A DNA stretch of 15,536 nt from Anaerolineae bacterium (GTDB lineage Bacteria; Chloroflexota; Anaerolineae; JAAYZQ01), in the NCBI GenBank assembly GCA_016926595.1, contig JAFGOG010000229.1, positions 1 to 15,536 on the forward strand, given 5' to 3'. Position 1 is the stretch's first letter; each line of letters opens with the position of its first letter. Shown here piece by piece: positions 7,999 to 15,018 of the stretch. A program made the position numbers and the translations under genes. The notes beneath the pieces were generated by a model. That model was not told where the DNA came from, made no database searches, and was given only the letters and a program-made list of their open reading frames with translations.

Positions 7999-8754
7999 TC
8001 ATCCTGGCCCGGCGGCGTGCAGCGCCGCGCCCAGCGCCCCGACGATCTGCGGATCATCGGGCACGTAGACCGGCACGCCCAGCGCTTCAGCGAAAAGCTG
8101 CCGCAGGCAGAGGTTGAGCGCCACGCCGCCGGCAAAAATGAACCTCTCGTGCACGCCGACACGCCGGACCATGCCCCCAACCCGGTTGACAATGGCCCAA
8201 TGCAGGCCCAGGGCCACGCGCCGGCTGTCCTCGCCCCTGGCGACTAGCGACACTACCTCCGACTCGGCAAAAACGGTACACATGCTGGAAATGCTCACTG
8301 CTCGACCGCCGGCTTTCAGTGCGTGCGGCCCCAGATCCTCGACAGCCATCCCCAGCGCGTGGGCCATATTCTCCAGGAAGCGGCCCGTCCCGGCGGCGCA
8401 GCGATCGTTCATCTCAAAGCGCAGCACCCGCCCGCCGGGGCCGACCTCGATGGCCTTGCTGTCCTGGCCGCCAATGTCCAGCACCGTGCCGACGTCGGGG
8501 TAGATGTGATATGCGCCCAGGCCGTAGGCCTTGATCTCGGAGATCACCTCGCCGGCCAGCTCGCGTTCGGCGGCCAGGTTGCGCCCATAGCCGGTGGCCA
8601 CCAGCCGGTCGTAAGTGCGACCCACGATCAGCGCCCGCGCATTGCCCAACGGATCGTTGCCGGTATCGACCACGACCGACCGCACGATCTGCATCCCGTC
8701 CCACTCGACCAGGGCGATGGTCCGGGAACCGATGTCGAGCCCTGCTACGAGCAT
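7999..8754 (-). CDS. Acyl-CoA dehydratase activase-type ATPase (HgdC/BadF/BcrA family)
   Basis: This is a 251-residue ASKHA-fold ATPase. Family members form a homodimer bridging one [4Fe-4S] cluster and use ATP to push one low-potential electron into a partner enzyme. Visible motifs are phosphate-1 GLDIGSRT (5-12), DIGGQDSK (93-100), the cluster Cys in NDRCAAGTG (Cys119), the second cluster Cys in SSMCTVFAESE (Cys159), and adenosine-site FAGGVALN (207-214). ATG 8754 gives the family-typical MLVAGLDIGS start. A TTG at 8763 overlaps the cupin stop but lacks a ribosome site. Single-domain length suits the HgdC type. No 2-hydroxyacyl-CoA dehydratase, benzoyl-CoA reductase or double-cubane partner is encoded in the window, so the target is unknown; the AOR downstream is only a neighbour by evidence. 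Confidence 0.9.
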   Translation of the reverse strand: MLVAGLDIGSRTIALVEWDGMQIVRSVVVDTGNDPLGNARALIVGRTYDRLVATGYGRNLAAERELAGEVISEIKAYGLGAYHIYPDVGTVLDIGGQDSKAIEVGPGGRVLRFEMNDRCAAGTGRFLENMAHALGMAVEDLGPHALKAGGRAVSISSMCTVFAESEVVSLVARGEDSRRVALGLHWAIVNRVGGMVRRVGVHERFIFAGGVALNLCLRQLFAEALGVPVYVPDDPQIVGALGAALHAAGPG

Positions 8755-8759
8755 AGCCT

Positions 8760-9110
8760 TCAACCGGTTACCGGCTCAACCGCCAGGTAGATCGTCAACT
8801 GCGGAAAGACCAGCCGGAACGGCTTGCCGGCAGCCAGCACTGCGGATTCCCCCTGGCTGAGGTAGCTCACCTCTTCTGAGGGGTCAGAGATCTCGACCCG
8901 GCCATCCAGGATCCACAACAGGCGATCATGGGCGACCGCCTGCGGCTTGTCGCTCATCGGTCCATAACCGGCGGCGATTAGCGCCCGGCAGCCGTTCATC
9001 GGCCCCATCTCCAGGCGGACATTGGCGGTGCCCCCGCCGAGCACCCGGCCGGCGGTCATCTTGCGCACCTTCTTTTTGAGCTGTTCGATATCCGTCACTG
9101 TTAGCTGCAC
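8760..9110 (-). CDS. EutQ-like cupin-domain protein
   Basis: This 116-residue protein starts at GTG 9110, chosen because GGAGGG (9120-9115) lies 4 nt upstream. Extending it 17 residues further would add a Pro/Trp-rich stretch unlike the family and cover the ribosome site. After a short helical N-terminus (TDIEQLKKKVRKM) comes GRVLGGGTANVRLEMG, then a single cupin barrel with AHDRLLWILDGRVEI as its central strands and LSQGESAVLAAGKP as the second motif. This resembles the C-terminal domain of EutQ (DUF861/cupin_3), which in ethanolamine utilisation binds a small ligand or acts as an acetate-kinase-like factor. Most classical metal-binding His residues are missing. Its stop lies 5 nt before the activase ATG, so the genes are translationally linked. 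Confidence 0.75.
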   Translation of the reverse strand: MQLTVTDIEQLKKKVRKMTAGRVLGGGTANVRLEMGPMNGCRALIAAGYGPMSDKPQAVAHDRLLWILDGRVEISDPSEEVSYLSQGESAVLAAGKPFRLVFPQLTIYLAVEPVTG

Positions 9111-9178
9111 AGGTCCCTCCCACAAAAAGACCGTGGGCCATGGCCAAGGGCCAGCCCTCACGCCTATCCGGCGGACCG

Positions 9179-9207
9179 ATTATACCTGAAAAGCGAGGAA
9201 CCGGCAA
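9179..9207 (-). promoter_or_regulatory. Promoter for the cupin-activase-AOR unit
   Basis: On the minus strand, TTGCCG (9207-9202) is separated by 17 nt from a perfect TATAAT (9184-9179). Transcription would start near 9172, giving a leader of about 60 nt before GTG 9110. This is the best-spaced promoter in the divergent region. Confidence 0.65.
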
Positions 9208-9265
9208 GCAAGCGGCGGGGCAACTGCTGATTGGACGCAGATCAACGCTGACCATACCGGCTAAT

Positions 9266-9294
9266 TTGCAAGTAGAGCCAAGTTGGGGTAGACT
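9266..9294 (+). promoter_or_regulatory. Weak candidate promoter of the lysR gene
   Basis: TTGCAA (9266-9271) and TAGACT (9289-9294) are 17 nt apart, and each matches the consensus at 4 of 6 positions. It lies just upstream of the dyad at 9304-9320, where the regulator could bind its own promoter. This call is tentative. Confidence 0.35.
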
Positions 9295-9303
9295 ATGGCC
9301 TAT

Positions 9304-9320
9304 TATAACTGATTGTTATA
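9304..9320. promoter_or_regulatory. Candidate LysR-type operator (T-N11-A dyad)
   Basis: TATAAC-TGATT-GTTATA is a perfect 6-bp inverted repeat around 5 nt. Its core TAAC-N5-GTTA (9306-9318) has the T-N11-A form of LysR-type binding sites. It lies 31 nt before the lysR ATG, in the divergent intergenic region, the usual place for autoregulatory sites. A minus-strand TATAAT (9307-9302) overlaps it but lacks a good -35. Confidence 0.6.
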
Positions 9321-9351
9321 GAGATCATACAGCTCGGAAAGGCAATTGAAT

Positions 9352-10251
9352 ATGAACGTGCAGCACCTGCGCACCCTATTAACCGTGGTCGAACAAGGCA
9401 GCCTGTCGGCAGCGGCCCGCGCCATGGACGTCAGCCAGCCAGCGGTCACCAAGCAGGTGCAGCGGCTGGAGCAGGAGCTGGGGGCGGCGCTGCTGGTGCG
9501 AGGGCCTCAACAACAGGCGGCGCTCACGCCGGCTGGGGAACAGGTCCTGGCCTTTGCCCGTGAGACCCTGGCCCATTTCGAGGCGCTCCAGGAGCGGTTG
9601 GCCCTGCTCAAAACGATCACTCGGGGAAATCTGGCCCTGGCCGCCAGCACCATCCCCGGCGAGTACCTGCTGCCGGGCCTGCTGGCTGCCTTCCGAGAGC
9701 AGTATCCCCAGACCCAGGTGGAGGTGATCATCGCCGACACGGCCGAGGTGGCCCGCCGCGTACTGGACGGCGACGCAGACGTGGGCTTTGTCGGGGCCGT
9801 GGTGGACAGGGCAGGGCTCCGCCTGGAGCGCCTGGTGGCCGACGAGGTGGTCCTGGCCGTGCCGCCCCATCACCCTTTCGCCGGGCGAGGCCACGTGGCA
9901 GTGGAGGAGCTGCGGGGACAGCCGCTCGTGATGCGCGAGGGGGGCTCGGGCACGCGGCGCAGTGTCGAAGGGGCGCTGGCCATGGCCGGTCGGACGCTGG
10001 CCGAAAAGAACGTGGTACTGACCTTGGGCAGCACCCAGGCGGTGCTCCAGGCGGTGGAGCAAGGGCTGGGGCTGGGATTCGTATCAGCCCGGGCCGCCGC
10101 CCAGGCTCAGGCCGATGGCCACCTGGTCTGCGTCCGGCTCGACGGCGTGGATCTCCGCCGCGATCTGTACCTGGCCTACCTGTCGCAGCGTCCGACCGAC
10201 CCGGTGGTGGCGCGCTTTTTGACATTCACCCGGGCGCGGTTTGCCGGGTGA
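9352..10251 (+). CDS. LysR-family transcriptional regulator
   Basis: This 299-residue regulator has an N-terminal winged helix-turn-helix (MNVQHLRTLLTVVEQGSLSA and the recognition helix QPAVTKQVQRLEQELG, residues about 29-44). A linker helix leads to a periplasmic-binding-like effector domain starting near GNLALAASTIPGEYLLPGLL. The ATG at 9352 has AAAGG 9 nt upstream; a TTG at 9346 would leave only 3 nt. Residues such as MREGGSGTRRSVE in the effector domain resemble CysB/CbbR/YeiE-type regulators, whose co-inducers vary, so the ligand is not predicted. It is divergent from the cupin-activase-AOR unit, which by convention for this family is its probable target. Confidence 0.93.
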   Translation: MNVQHLRTLLTVVEQGSLSAAARAMDVSQPAVTKQVQRLEQELGAALLVRGPQQQAALTPAGEQVLAFARETLAHFEALQERLALLKTITRGNLALAASTIPGEYLLPGLLAAFREQYPQTQVEVIIADTAEVARRVLDGDADVGFVGAVVDRAGLRLERLVADEVVLAVPPHHPFAGRGHVAVEELRGQPLVMREGGSGTRRSVEGALAMAGRTLAEKNVVLTLGSTQAVLQAVEQGLGLGFVSARAAAQAQADGHLVCVRLDGVDLRRDLYLAYLSQRPTDPVVARFLTFTRARFAG

Positions 10252-10257
10252 TCCATG

Positions 10258-10286
10258 CCGGTCGTTTTCTTATCGAAAGCGACCGG
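10258..10286. terminator. Hairpin between convergent lysR and rnhB, overlapping the rnhB end
   Basis: CCGGTCGTTTTC (10258-10269) pairs with GAAAGCGACCGG (10275-10286) over 12 positions with one wobble, around a 5-nt loop. It includes the last codons and stop of rnhB (TAA at 10272-10270) and starts 6 nt after the lysR stop. There is no T-tract outside the stem, so terminator strength is unsure. Confidence 0.6.
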
Positions 10287-10920
10287 AATCGCTGCCACGA
10301 AGGGGAGCAAAGGACAACCGGTGCGCCGGGCTCGGCCCCAACGCCGTCAGGGCGGCCTGGTGCAGCGCCGTGCCATAGCCCTTGTGCCGGCCAAAACCAT
10401 AGCCGGGCAGCCGCTCCTCCAGCTCGACCATCATCCGGTCGCGGCTGACCTTGGCCACTATTGACGCCGCGGCGATCGATAACACTCGGGCATCCCCCTT
10501 GGGCAGACTGTATTGGGGCAGCGCCACTTCGGCGAGAGGCAGGTAATCGATCAGAAGATAGTCAGCCGGCGGCGAGATCGCTTCCAGGGCCAGGACCATG
10601 GCCCGGCGCGTGGCGGGCACGATGCCCAGCCGGTCGATCTCATCCGGCAGCACGGCGCCAATGCCGACTGCCGCGGCGCATTCCCGGATCACCTCCAGCA
10701 GGATCTCGCGCTGCTTTGGCGTCAATTGCTTGGAATCGCGCACGCCGCACAGGCGCTCTAGCAGCGCCCGGTCACCGGGCGGCAGCACTACCGCAGCAGC
10801 CACTACCGGGCCAGCCCAGGCGCCCCGCCCCGCCTCGTCCAGCCCGGCCACACGCCGGTAGCCGGCTGCCCAGCGGGGTGTCTCGTAATCCAGGTTCGGC
10901 AGAATGCGACCCTCAGTCAT
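10270..10920 (-). CDS. rnhB: Ribonuclease HII
   Basis: This 216-residue enzyme cleaves RNA in RNA-DNA hybrids and removes single ribonucleotides from DNA, in the cytoplasm. All type II landmarks are present: GLDEAGRG with catalytic Asp28 and Glu29, the RDSKQLTP segment, LLIDYLPL with the third acidic residue, KGDARVLSIAAASIVAKVSRDR with the fourth, GYGFGRHKGYGT, and the HRLSFAPL tail. ATG 10920 has AGGG 6 nt upstream. It lies downstream of rplS in the same direction, a gene order conserved in many bacteria. Confidence 0.95.
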   Translation of the reverse strand: MTEGRILPNLDYETPRWAAGYRRVAGLDEAGRGAWAGPVVAAAVVLPPGDRALLERLCGVRDSKQLTPKQREILLEVIRECAAAVGIGAVLPDEIDRLGIVPATRRAMVLALEAISPPADYLLIDYLPLAEVALPQYSLPKGDARVLSIAAASIVAKVSRDRMMVELEERLPGYGFGRHKGYGTALHQAALTALGPSPAHRLSFAPLRGSDSGRFR

Positions 10921-10942
10921 AAAAGCCCTACAAATGTAACAA

Positions 10943-10973
10943 GGGCCGTGCGATGGTTGACCCTCGCACGCCC
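10943..10973 (-). terminator. Hairpin between rplS and rnhB, candidate terminator or attenuator
   Basis: GGGCCGTGCGA (10943-10953) pairs with TCGCACGCCC (10964-10973), with one bulged C and a 10-nt loop. In the minus direction the stem is followed by a moderately U-rich TTGTTACATTTG. It lies between the rplS stop and the rnhB start and may reduce read-through into rnhB. Confidence 0.5.
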
Positions 10974-11000
10974 CTCGTCACCGTAGCGCAGAACTGCACT

Positions 11001-11363
11001 CTATTTCTTGGCCAGCCGCTTTTCTCTCAGACGGGCCGCTTTGCCCTGTCGCCCGCGCAGGAAATAGAGCCTGGCGCGGCGGACGTGGGCATGGCGCAGC
11101 ACTTCGACTTTTTCGATGCGCGGCGAATGGGTGGGAAAGGTACGCTCGACGCCCACGCCGTGCGAGGCAATGCGGCGTACGGTAAAGCTGGCGTTGACCG
11201 TCCCCCGCCTGATGCGCATCACGGTGCCACGGACCAGTTGGATCCGCTCCTTGCCGCCCTCGACGATGCGGAAATGGATCTGTACATCGTCGCCCGGCAG
11301 GAGATCGGGTACTGTCTCTTTCAACTGCTGTTCTTCTACTGACCTCAAGAGATCGGTGCTCAT
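11001..11363 (-). CDS. rplS: 50S ribosomal protein L19
   Basis: This 120-residue ribosomal protein sits at the 30S-50S interface. Typical L19 segments are seen: a LPDLLPGDDVQIHFRIVEGGKERIQ-like start of the barrel, RGTVMRIRRGTVNASFTVRRI, GVGVERTFPTHSPRIEKVEV, and the basic tail ending KRLAKK. ATG 11363 gives the usual MSTDLLRSVEEQQLKE start; an in-frame TTG at 11393 would add ten atypical residues and lies at the predicted transcription start. An AAGGA ribosome site sits about 10 nt upstream. rnhB follows after 80 nt. Confidence 0.95.
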   Translation of the reverse strand: MSTDLLRSVEEQQLKETVPDLLPGDDVQIHFRIVEGGKERIQLVRGTVMRIRRGTVNASFTVRRIASHGVGVERTFPTHSPRIEKVEVLRHAHVRRARLYFLRGRQGKAARLREKRLAKK

Positions 11364-11399
11364 GATCGTGTCATCCTTCCTACTGATTGGCAAGCGGCG

Positions 11400-11427
11400 A
11401 TTATACCACAGGCCTGGCAGTGTGCAA
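11400..11427 (-). promoter_or_regulatory. Extended -10 promoter of rplS
   Basis: On the minus strand a perfect TATAAT (11405-11400) is preceded by TGG, giving the extended -10 form, with TTGCAC (11427-11422) 16 nt upstream. The start would be about 30 nt before ATG 11363. The surrounding sequence is shared with the promoter at 15019-15053. Confidence 0.6.
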
Positions 11428-11472
11428 AATCAGGGGCAGGGCTAGGCAAATGGCCGATAGCCGCCAGGCAGA

Positions 11473-11494
11473 TTTGCCGGTTTGCCGATTTGCA
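11473..11494 (+). repeat. Tandem 8-bp direct repeat in the promoter region
   Basis: TTTGCCGG (11473-11480), TTTGCCGA (11481-11488) and a shortened TTTGCA (11489-11494) follow head to tail, ending at the -10 box. The first copy supplies the predicted -35 (TTGCCG). It may be an operator or simple slippage. Confidence 0.5.
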
Positions 11495-11501
11495 CTATAA
11501 T
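11474..11501 (+). promoter_or_regulatory. Promoter of the DUF1786 gene
   Basis: TTGCCG (11474-11479) is 16 nt from a perfect TATAAT (11496-11501), which lies 43 nt before ATG 11545. The same -35 hexamer is used in the promoter at 9179-9207. Confidence 0.6.
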
Positions 11502-11544
11502 ACTGGTCGTTTGAGGAAACTGAGCCTAGACTGGAGAGGATTCT

Positions 11545-12648
11545 ATGCAGATCCTGGCCGTTGACATTGGCACCGGCACGCAGGACGTGCTGCTGTTCGA
11601 CACCGACAAGGAGCCGGAGAATGCTCTGAAGCTGGTCATGCCCTCGCCAACCATGCTGCTGGCTCAGGCGATCCGGGCTACCACCCATGACGGCCAGGAC
11701 CTGCTGCTGACCGGGGTGACGATGGGCGGCGGGCCGTGCAGTTGGGCCGCCGAGGATCACCTAAAGGCAGGCGGGCGAGTGTTTGCCACGCCCGACGCTG
11801 CCCGCACCTTCAACGACGACCTGAACGAAGTTGCGGCCATCGGCGTGCAGATCGTCGACGAGGAACAGGCGGCTGGCCTGCCGGGCATCCGCCGCCTGGT
11901 GATGAGGGACCTGGACTATAATGCGCTGGCCTGCGCCTATGGCGCCTTTGGCCTCGATCTTGACCGGGTCGACGCGCTGGCTGTGGCCGTCTTTGACCAC
12001 GGCGCCGCGCCGCCCGGCGTCAGCGACCGGCTCTTCCGCTTCGGATACCTAGCCGAGCGCATCCGTGACGGATCAGGCCTGGCTGGCTTTGCCTTTCCGC
12101 GGGAAGCGATCCCGGCCAGTATGACCCGCCTGCAGGCCGCGGCTTCCAGTGCGCCGGCAGGCCGGCCCGTGGTGGTGATGGACACCGCCCCAGCGGCCGT
12201 GCTCGGCGCGTTAGAAGACCCCCAGGTCGGCAGTCGTGAGGAGGTGATCATCGCCAACGTGGGCAACTTGCACACCCTGGCTTTTCACCTGCGCCGGGGG
12301 AACATCGCCGGGCTGTTTGAGCACCACACCGGCAAGCTCAGCCAAGCGCAGTTGGAAGAGCTGCTGGTCCGCCTTGCCGCCGGCACCCTATCGAACGACG
12401 AGGTATTTGCAGATCATGGCCATGGAGCGCTGATCGTCGACCGGTCGTCTGCCCAGCCTGACGCACTATGGGTGGCCGTCACCGGCCCGCGCCGAAGGCT
12501 GCTGGCCGGATCAAAGCTAAAACCCTACCTGGCGGCGCCCCATGGCGACATGATGATGACCGGCTGCTGGGGACTGATCCGGGCATGCGCCTACCACCTG
12601 CCGTGGACAGCAGGAGCAATCGACGGGGCGCTGCGGCAGGGGTTATGA
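11545..12648 (+). CDS. DUF1786 (COG4012) family protein with ASKHA-like N-terminus
   Basis: This 367-residue cytoplasmic protein starts MQILAVDIGTGTQDVLLFD, which resembles the phosphate-1 loop of the actin/sugar-kinase/Hsp70 superfamily and is the hallmark of DUF1786. Other conserved-looking blocks are TMGGGPCSWA (about residues 58-67), VAVFDHGAAPPGVSDR (about 147-162), VIIANVGNLHTLAF (about 234-247), FEHHTGKL (about 256-263) and TGCWGLIRA near the end. Members are often labelled 'putative pyruvate formate-lyase activating enzyme', but this protein lacks a radical-SAM CxxxCxxC motif, so that label is not supported. ATG 11545 has AGAGGA 4 nt upstream. It has its own promoter and overlaps the convergent methyltransferase gene by 6 bp at its 3' end. 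Function unknown; ATP binding is a reasonable inference. Confidence 0.8.
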   Translation: MQILAVDIGTGTQDVLLFDTDKEPENALKLVMPSPTMLLAQAIRATTHDGQDLLLTGVTMGGGPCSWAAEDHLKAGGRVFATPDAARTFNDDLNEVAAIGVQIVDEEQAAGLPGIRRLVMRDLDYNALACAYGAFGLDLDRVDALAVAVFDHGAAPPGVSDRLFRFGYLAERIRDGSGLAGFAFPREAIPASMTRLQAAASSAPAGRPVVVMDTAPAAVLGALEDPQVGSREEVIIANVGNLHTLAFHLRRGNIAGLFEHHTGKLSQAQLEELLVRLAAGTLSNDEVFADHGHGALIVDRSSAQPDALWVAVTGPRRRLLAGSKLKPYLAAPHGDMMMTGCWGLIRACAYHLPWTAGAIDGALRQGL

Positions 12649-13449
12649 GTGGCGGCGCTGGCGGATTATTTCGTATACCATCGCCGCCGCCGCCGCCGAA
12701 ACGTTTAGCGAAGTAGCCCGCCCGAACATTGGCAGGCGGACAAGCAGATCGGCCCCGTCGCGGAGGTCGGACGGCAGCCCATAGCGCTCGTTGCCGACCA
12801 ACAGCGCCACGGGATGACGGTAATCGACCTCATAGTAATCCTGCCAGCCGTGAGCCGACGAAGCCACGACACACAGCGGCACTCTCGCCGCCCGGACCTC
12901 CGCTACCCATCGCTCCAGGGCCGGAGGCTCGACCGGGTAGATCACGGGCAGGGCAAAGAGCGAGCCCATCGTCGCCCGCACCGTCTGAGGATCGTACAGG
13001 TCAACCGACGGCGTCACGGCTATTACCCCGGTCGCGCCGGCTGCGTCGGCCGTGCGGATGATCGCCCCAAGGTTGCCCGGATCGCTCAACTGGTAGGCGA
13101 CGATGACCAGCATCTCCGCTGAGAGGGACAGCGCAGACAGGGGCCGGTCCTCGATGCGTACCACAGCCGCGATCCCCTGCGGATCATCCCGGTCCGAAAG
13201 GCTGCGAAAAGCCTCGGCCGACAGAGCGAGGCGACGACCCGGCCCTGCCTGCTCGACGAGCGCCTGCGCCCGTTCGCTCACCAGCAGATCGGGTGCGTAC
13301 ACAACCATATCCACAGGCGCAGCGCAGGCCAGCGCCTCTTCTACCACACGGATGCCCTCGACCAGGAAGCAGCCCTCCTGCTCGCGGTATTTGCGCAGCC
13401 GGAGGGAACGCAGGAGCTTGACCTTGGGGTTGTGCAGGCTGGTAATCAC
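12643..13449 (-). CDS. SpoU/TrmH-family RNA 2'-O-methyltransferase
   Basis: This 268-residue enzyme is a SAM-dependent knot-fold (SPOUT) methyltransferase. An N-terminal SpoU substrate-binding domain (residues 1 to about 100: ITSLHNPKVKLLRSL, FLVEGIRVVEEAL) precedes the catalytic domain. Motif 1 is DPGNLGAIIRTADAAG (123-138), motif 2 VGNERYGLP (218-226), and motif 3 LPMFGRATSLNVSAAAA (239-255), which together form the SAM site. Motif 2 has Arg-Tyr where many members have Gly-x. The likely substrate is rRNA or tRNA ribose, but the target nucleotide cannot be assigned. The start is GTG 13449, with no strong ribosome site, 19 nt after the LysM/M23 stop, consistent with one operon. Confidence 0.88.
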   Translation of the reverse strand: MITSLHNPKVKLLRSLRLRKYREQEGCFLVEGIRVVEEALACAAPVDMVVYAPDLLVSERAQALVEQAGPGRRLALSAEAFRSLSDRDDPQGIAAVVRIEDRPLSALSLSAEMLVIVAYQLSDPGNLGAIIRTADAAGATGVIAVTPSVDLYDPQTVRATMGSLFALPVIYPVEPPALERWVAEVRAARVPLCVVASSAHGWQDYYEVDYRHPVALLVGNERYGLPSDLRDGADLLVRLPMFGRATSLNVSAAAAAMVYEIIRQRRHS

Positions 13450-13468
13450 GTCCGATCCGCCGATTCCG

Positions 13469-15010
13469 TCAGTCTGCGGTCAGGCCGTTGACCTGTGCAT
13501 TCCACGTCTCAGAGGCGGTTATGGTCCGCCCACCCCGCGTCATGGTGCCCTCGTAGTCGGTTCCACTCGAATGGGCCTGCCAGCCCGACAGGATAAGCGG
13601 CAGCGGCCCATCGGCGGCGATCCACTCGCCGTTGTACTTGCGGGCAAAGTGCAAATGGGAGGACTGGGAAAAGCCACCCTCGCACGAAGGATGGCCGATC
13701 GGATCGCCCTGCCTGACTTGAGTATCGACCGGCGCGCGCCCGTCGCTGGCTATGTGGAGGTAGAATAACACCCAACCGGTTTCCTCGTGGCCGTCCCCGT
13801 CGAGGTCGACCAGCACTTCGCCGTCCTGGCTGTATATGACCAGGCCGGGTGCAGCGGCCGTGGCCCAAGAGGCGGGCACTGCACAACCAAACGGCCCGCC
13901 GGTCGGGACAAAGTCGAGGGCGGCCCAGGCGCTGCCGTCCTCCCAGGCGCCGTGCGGGCCGCCGGTAAAGTGCCAGGTCTCCCCCTTGGTCCAGGGCAGC
14001 GACAGGGTTGGATTGGCCAGGTCGGCCGGGACGAGCGGCTGCACGGCGTATTGGGCCGGGTCGCCGAACAGGCGCCGGTAGGTAGCGATAAAGCTGTCCG
14101 GGCCGTCGCCCACCCACGTCGCCCACTGGCTCTTGGTCGCATCCAGCGACAGAAAGTATTGCAGCCCGACCGTCCCGGCATTCAGGGTGGAGGCATAGCG
14201 GGTGACCGAGCCGTCGTCCCAGGTGATCAGCTCCATGCCACGGCCCCGCCAGTCGTAGTAACCTTTGTTGAGCCGATCAGCCGCCCAGGCCAACTGATAG
14301 CTGAACAGGCTCGACCGGCTGCTGTTGCGGCCCAGCGCCGCTGCAACCGGGCTGGCATCAGTCACCCAACCGCCCTTGAGCTCGATCATCGCCAGCAGCA
14401 ACCTGGGGCCAACGCTGTAGTGGTGAGCCACCAGGCGCACGATCTCTGCCCCGCTCAGAACCCTACCTCCGACATTTTCGGAATAATTGGCCAGGTAGCC
14501 ACCCTGACCGACCACAAAAGCGGCGACGTCGAAATCGACATAGGCCGGGCCGTTGACGAACTCGCTGTCGGGCAGCAGCCGGGCGGCGGGTCCGGTCTCG
14601 ATCTGGGGGGAAGGGATCTCCAACTGCTGTCCCACACTTAGGACATTCGGGTTGGCAATCTTGTTGGCTCGGACGATGGCGTCCACCTGGCAGCCAAAAC
14701 GGGCCGCTATCCCGCCCAGGGTGTCGCCCGATTGGACGATGTACACCTGGGCCGGAGGCGTCGGCTCGGCCGTCACCATGCCGACGCTGGGCAGCTCCGG
14801 AGCAGTAGTAAGGGTGGACGGCGCGATGCGTGACGCCTGCGGACTGGAGGTCAAAGTCGCCGCCGCCGGGGCGCCAGGGTCCTGATGGCAGGCATCTGCC
14901 ACCAGCCAGATGATCAGGACGGCGATGGCGATGGGGATTATCCACTTGGCCACAGCCGGGATCCGCAAGGGCAGGCGGCTGTCCGCACGAGGGTTGGCTC
15001 CTTTTCTCAT
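13469..15010 (-). CDS. Membrane-anchored LysM/M23-domain envelope protein
   Basis: This 513-residue protein has a short basic cytoplasmic N-terminus, a single transmembrane anchor (about 22-40) and a Thr/Ser/Pro-rich tether. A LysM peptidoglycan-binding domain follows (89-133; YIVQSGDTLGGIAARF and NPNVLSVGQQLEIP). The middle (about 185-315) is helical, with RLLLAMIELKGGWV and YASTLNAGTVGLQYFL, and resembles lytic-transglycosylase-like domains, but no catalytic residue can be assigned. The C-terminus (about 345-470) resembles M23 peptidases: GGPHGAWEDGSAWAALDF, a Ca-binding-like DLDGDGHEE insert, LFYLHIASDG and SSHLHFARK (His452, His454). Spacing around the first ligands is looser than in classic M23, so activity is uncertain. 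ATG 15010 lies only 8 nt after the -10 box and has no ribosome site, suggesting a very short or absent leader. Confidence 0.87.
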   Translation of the reverse strand: MRKGANPRADSRLPLRIPAVAKWIIPIAIAVLIIWLVADACHQDPGAPAAATLTSSPQASRIAPSTLTTAPELPSVGMVTAEPTPPAQVYIVQSGDTLGGIAARFGCQVDAIVRANKIANPNVLSVGQQLEIPSPQIETGPAARLLPDSEFVNGPAYVDFDVAAFVVGQGGYLANYSENVGGRVLSGAEIVRLVAHHYSVGPRLLLAMIELKGGWVTDASPVAAALGRNSSRSSLFSYQLAWAADRLNKGYYDWRGRGMELITWDDGSVTRYASTLNAGTVGLQYFLSLDATKSQWATWVGDGPDSFIATYRRLFGDPAQYAVQPLVPADLANPTLSLPWTKGETWHFTGGPHGAWEDGSAWAALDFVPTGGPFGCAVPASWATAAAPGLVIYSQDGEVLVDLDGDGHEETGWVLFYLHIASDGRAPVDTQVRQGDPIGHPSCEGGFSQSSHLHFARKYNGEWIAADGPLPLILSGWQAHSSGTDYEGTMTRGGRTITASETWNAQVNGLTAD

Positions 15011-15018
15011 GGTGCTTT

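Noticed and set aside
5956..8754. Benzoyl-CoA reductase pathway (BamB-like AOR with BadF-like ATPase)
   Set aside because: The class II (BamB) and class I (BadF) systems are distinct and neither set of partner subunits is present; motifs only support the broad families.
13787..14641. Plus-strand ORF of 284 codons
   Set aside because: It is antisense to the LysM/M23 gene and reflects high-GC frame openness; its Gly/Gln/Arg-rich protein matches nothing recognisable.
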